From Mesorhizobium loti R88b (GTDB lineage Bacteria > Pseudomonadota > Alphaproteobacteria > Rhizobiales > Rhizobiaceae), in NCBI RefSeq assembly GCF_013170845.1, contig NZ_CP033367.1, positions 4,651,001 through 4,715,000 on the forward strand: 64,000 bases of DNA, written 5' to 3'. Each line of letters opens with the position of its first letter. Position 1 is the stretch's first letter. Of this stretch, positions 61,497 through 64,000 are shown one piece after another. Both the position numbers and the translations under genes were made by a program. The notes under the pieces were generated by a model. It saw only the letters and a program-made list of their open reading frames with translations. It made no database searches and was not told the origin of the DNA.

Positions 61497-62759
61497 TCAG
61501 CCCCCGGTTGCCGTTCCGACACGGGCCGAAGCGAACAGCGCGACGGCGTTGGTAATGCTTTGTGCGGCCTTGCCGCGCCATTCGGCGTCGAGCAGTTGCG
61601 CCTCGTCCTTGGCATTCGAGAGATAACCGAGTTCGACCAGCACCGACGGAACGTCCGGCGCCTTCAGCACCTTGAAGCCGGCCGAACGCTGCGGATTGTT
61701 GATCAGGCCGACGCTGGTCGACAGCTGGCCGACCAGAGTGTGCGCAAAACTCATCGAGAAATTGTGGGTCTCGCGGCGGATCAGGTCGATCAGGATGTCG
61801 GTGACTTCCTTGTTGTCGTCCTTGATGACCATGCCGGCGAACTGGTCGGAGAGATTTTCGCGGTCGGCAAGCGCCTGCGCCTGCGGATCCGACGCCTTGT
61901 CGGAGACCGTATAGACGGTGGCGCCACGGATGCCCTTGACGCTGATTGTGTCGGCATGGATCGAAATCAGCAGATCGGCCTCGTGCTGGCGGGCGATGCG
62001 CACCCGGTCGTCCAGGCGCAGATACTCATCGGTGTCGCGGGTCATGAAGACATCGTATTTGCCGATAGCCGTGAGCTTGTCGCGCAGCTCCGTGGCGAAG
62101 GCCAGCGTGACATTCTTCTCGATGGTGCCGTTCAAGCCCTCGGCGCCGCCGTCGATGCCGCCATGGCCGGGGTCGATGACAACGGTGAAGCGATGGCCCG
62201 GATTGGAGACCGGCCCGGTGCCAACGCGCCCGCCCTTGTCGGTCGAAACCGTCGATCCCGTGGTCAGCGCCTGGTTGGCAAGGGCCACGTCGAACTCGCG
62301 CTCGGAGGCGGCCGACATGTCGATGGCAATGCGGTAGCCGGTTCCGTCCTCATTCTTGAGCACATCCAGCTTGTCGACAGCAAATGGCCCCTTGCCGGTA
62401 AGGATCAGCCGCGAAACGCCCTCGCCGAGTTCGCCCAGGCGCACGCCCTTGACCAAGCCGCGCGGCTTCAAGTCCTTGGCATCGATGGCCAGCCTCGTAT
62501 TCGCCAGGTCGATAACCAGACGATTGGGCCCGCGCAGCAGGAACCATTTGATGTCCGGCTCGCGATCGAAATCCAGGACGATGCGCATCTTGGTGGCATC
62601 GCCCGCCATCTTGTAGTCTTTTGCCACCAGCGGCGCGTCGGCGGCGTTGGCAACAGGGGAAAAGGCCTGGGAAATCGCCACCAGCAGCAGAAGGCAGAAA
62701 GCGCCAAGAATCCGGCCGCCAACACGACATCCCTTGTCTGTGAAGTCTGCCAGTCCCAT
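61497..62759 (-). CDS. N-acetylmuramoyl-L-alanine amidase with AMIN domain (AmiC-like)
   Basis: The 420-residue periplasmic enzyme cleaves the amide between MurNAc and the stem peptide during cell separation. A signal peptide (ILGAFCLLLLVAISQAFSPV) is followed by an AMIN domain (MRIVLDFDREPDIKWFLLRG, residues 60-160). The Amidase_3 domain has the zinc ligands in VVIDPGHGGIDGGAEG, Glu in NGTIEKNVTLAFA, and His in LLISIHADTIS, plus the C-terminal VLVELGYLSNAKDE. ATG 62759 has GGAAGAGAA upstream; an earlier in-frame start lacks one. It precedes the PBP1A gene. Confidence 0.93.
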   Translation of the reverse strand: MGLADFTDKGCRVGGRILGAFCLLLLVAISQAFSPVANAADAPLVAKDYKMAGDATKMRIVLDFDREPDIKWFLLRGPNRLVIDLANTRLAIDAKDLKPRGLVKGVRLGELGEGVSRLILTGKGPFAVDKLDVLKNEDGTGYRIAIDMSAASEREFDVALANQALTTGSTVSTDKGGRVGTGPVSNPGHRFTVVIDPGHGGIDGGAEGLNGTIEKNVTLAFATELRDKLTAIGKYDVFMTRDTDEYLRLDDRVRIARQHEADLLISIHADTISVKGIRGATVYTVSDKASDPQAQALADRENLSDQFAGMVIKDDNKEVTDILIDLIRRETHNFSMSFAHTLVGQLSTSVGLINNPQRSAGFKVLKAPDVPSVLVELGYLSNAKDEAQLLDAEWRGKAAQSITNAVALFASARVGTATGG

Positions 62760-62867
62760 TTCTCTTCCAGTCGCTCCGGTTTGGCGCCAGGCGCCCGCTC
62801 GTTTCGTCGAAGTGCCGGTTAGGCCGCGAACTCGATTAACGATTGGTATCCAGAGAAGGTTAACCAA

Positions 62868-63410
62868 GCCTTTTCACAGGGATCAGAACCCAGACTTACG
62901 CTGCGGAACTGCTTTTTGCCGGCATCGGAAATCGGGGTTGCCTTCCAACCCGCCAAATCATAAAAGCGATAGTGGATCACTGCAATCCTGGAACCGCCCT
63001 CCTCCGCAGCTTCCTGCTACAGGGTCAGATGAAAGGCGGCTCCTTTCGCTTCACGCGAAAAGGGTTCAGGTGATTGCGACGAATTTCGCAGGCGTGCTCC
63101 CGTGGCGGGGGAATCGCCTGCGTGAGGAAAACGGCCGGGTTTGTTCCCGCGCCGGCTCTGTATGAGCAAACAAGCTGGTCCGGTTTCCGGGCTTTGGTTC
63201 AAAAGGTTCTGCTGGTGACGATGGCTTCAAGCGCAATCATGGAAAGGTCCGCATCAAACCGCGCCAATATGGCTGCGGGCGGCACCGCCATGGCGCGCAG
63301 GCACCGTCCGGCGGACATTCAGACATCCGGCACCCACACTCCAGACACGCAGCAGCGGGCTTTGTTGCCTTGCAAGCTGCGGCTGACGGCTGCCGGGAGG
63401 AAACGAAATA
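62868..63410 (+). promoter_or_regulatory. Long rne upstream/leader region
   Basis: This 543-bp stretch between the divergent amidase gene and rne has no ORF that looks coding. It contains an imperfect hairpin (CCTTTCGC with GCGAAAAGG, 63042-63063) and an inverted repeat GCAGGCG with CGCCTGC (63088-63121). rne mRNAs usually have a long structured 5' UTR through which RNase E limits its own synthesis, so this role is likely by analogy. No promoter is assigned. Confidence 0.5.
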
Positions 63411-64000
63411 ATGCCCAACAAAATGCTGATAGACGCCTCCCACCCGGAGGAAACACGCGTTGTCGTCGTACGCGGTAACCGTATCGAAGAATTCGACTTT
63501 GAATCCCAGGACAAGAAGCAGCTCAAAGGAAACATCTACCTCGCCCGCGTAACGCGCGTCGAACCTTCCCTTCAGGCAGCCTTTGTCGAATATGGCGGCA
63601 ACCGTCACGGTTTCCTCGCCTTCAGTGAAATACACCCCGACTACTACCAGATTCCGGTCGCCGATCGTCAGGCGCTGCTGCGCGCGGAAGCGCAGGAGGC
63701 CGAGGGCGAAGAGGACGAGGACGGTGACGGCGATGACCGCCAGAGCCGCGATCGCGGACGGCGCGGGCGCCGGCGCGGCGGCAAGAGCCGCGACCGGGCC
63801 GAGCACAAGCGCGATGCGGGCGAGGCAGGCGAAGGCTCCGGCGAGCCAGGCGAAGGCAGCGACAATGGCGACATCGTTGTCGAGGAGATCTCCCACACCT
63901 CCGAGATCATCGAACACGCAGCCGATACATCGGAACATCCGGATACCTCCGGGCATGCCGATACATCTGGCCATGATGAAGGTTCCGCCGAGCAGGACGA
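63411..64000 (+). CDS. rne: Ribonuclease E, N-terminal part (3' end outside window)
   Basis: The open frame starts at ATG 63411, with GGGAGGAAACGAAATA upstream, and runs off the window; about 196 residues are visible. MPNKMLIDASHPEETRVVVV and NRIEEFDFESQDKKQLKGNI then YLARVTRVEPSLQAAFVEYG are the start of the RNase E/G catalytic domain and its S1 RNA-binding fold. After GFLAFSEIHPDYYQIPVADR the S1 domain carries a long acidic and Arg/Gly-rich insertion with a TSGHADTSGH repeat, as in many alphaproteobacterial RNase E proteins. It cuts mRNA and rRNA precursors and organises the degradosome. Confidence 0.95.
   Translation, partial: MPNKMLIDASHPEETRVVVVRGNRIEEFDFESQDKKQLKGNIYLARVTRVEPSLQAAFVEYGGNRHGFLAFSEIHPDYYQIPVADRQALLRAEAQEAEGEEDEDGDGDDRQSRDRGRRGRRRGGKSRDRAEHKRDAGEAGEGSGEPGEGSDNGDIVVEEISHTSEIIEHAADTSEHPDTSGHADTSGHDEGSAEQD

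Overview
The window (about 62-63% G+C by eye) looks like chromosomal DNA of a Mesorhizobium-like member of the Rhizobiales. The basis is gene order (rpoC-rpoB-rplL-rplJ-rplA-rplK-nusG-secE-tRNA-Trp, then tuf, tRNA-Gly, tRNA-Tyr, rlmB; and rne, AMIN/amidase_3 amidase, PBP1A, prfB), protein style (BA14K family, GlsB/YidB stress proteins, GFA proteins) and a palindrome of the kind scattered through rhizobial genomes. Genus is inferred from recall, not from a search.

Layout. 1-1.6 kb: end of a Gfo/Idh/MocA sugar dehydrogenase, a small ORF and an O-methyltransferase. 1.7-14.3 kb: the RNA polymerase/ribosomal protein cluster on the minus strand, with strong hairpins in its internal gaps. 14.4-17.7 kb: an accessory block between tRNA-Trp and tuf (glycolipid-binding-like protein, truncated globin, a secreted protein with two ClpP-like repeats, a frameshifted Cys-rich secreted protein). 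17.8-22.9 kb: tuf, a DMT transporter, small stress/membrane proteins, tRNA-Gly, tRNA-Tyr, rlmB. 23-27.6 kb: glyoxylate assimilation operon gcl-hyi-glxR with a divergent IclR regulator. 27.6-31.3 kb: small membrane and secreted proteins including a BA14K/His-rich tandem pair, and tRNA-Thr. 31.3-42.8 kb: two complete polyamine-type ABC transporter operons that converge tail to tail, each with a TetR regulator and a hydrolase. 43-46.2 kb: a secreted caspase-like/CHAT locus. 46.2-50.5 kb: a glycan cluster with glycosyltransferase-like proteins, UDP-galactopyranose mutase and a UDP-sugar epimerase/decarboxylase. 50.7-57.5 kb: NAD kinase, a DEAD-box helicase, an OmpA-like lipoprotein, two GFA proteins and several hypotheticals. 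57.6-64 kb: prfB with its programmed +1 frameshift, PBP1A, a murein amidase and the start of rne.

Most notable are: (i) the caspase-like/CHAT locus, where a caspase fold without the catalytic Cys is followed, across an apparent single-base frameshift, by a Pro-rich linker and a CHAT domain with an intact His/Cys pair; (ii) a secreted protein with two ClpP-like repeats, one with Ser/His and one that has lost His, sharing a near-identical duplicated promoter with the neighbouring Cys-rich gene; (iii) the tandem BA14K/His-rich genes, which share leader and signal peptide but have unrelated mature parts. Three accessory genes look broken by one base, so either sequence error or decay should be kept in mind. 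No CRISPR array, prophage, IS element or replication origin was seen.
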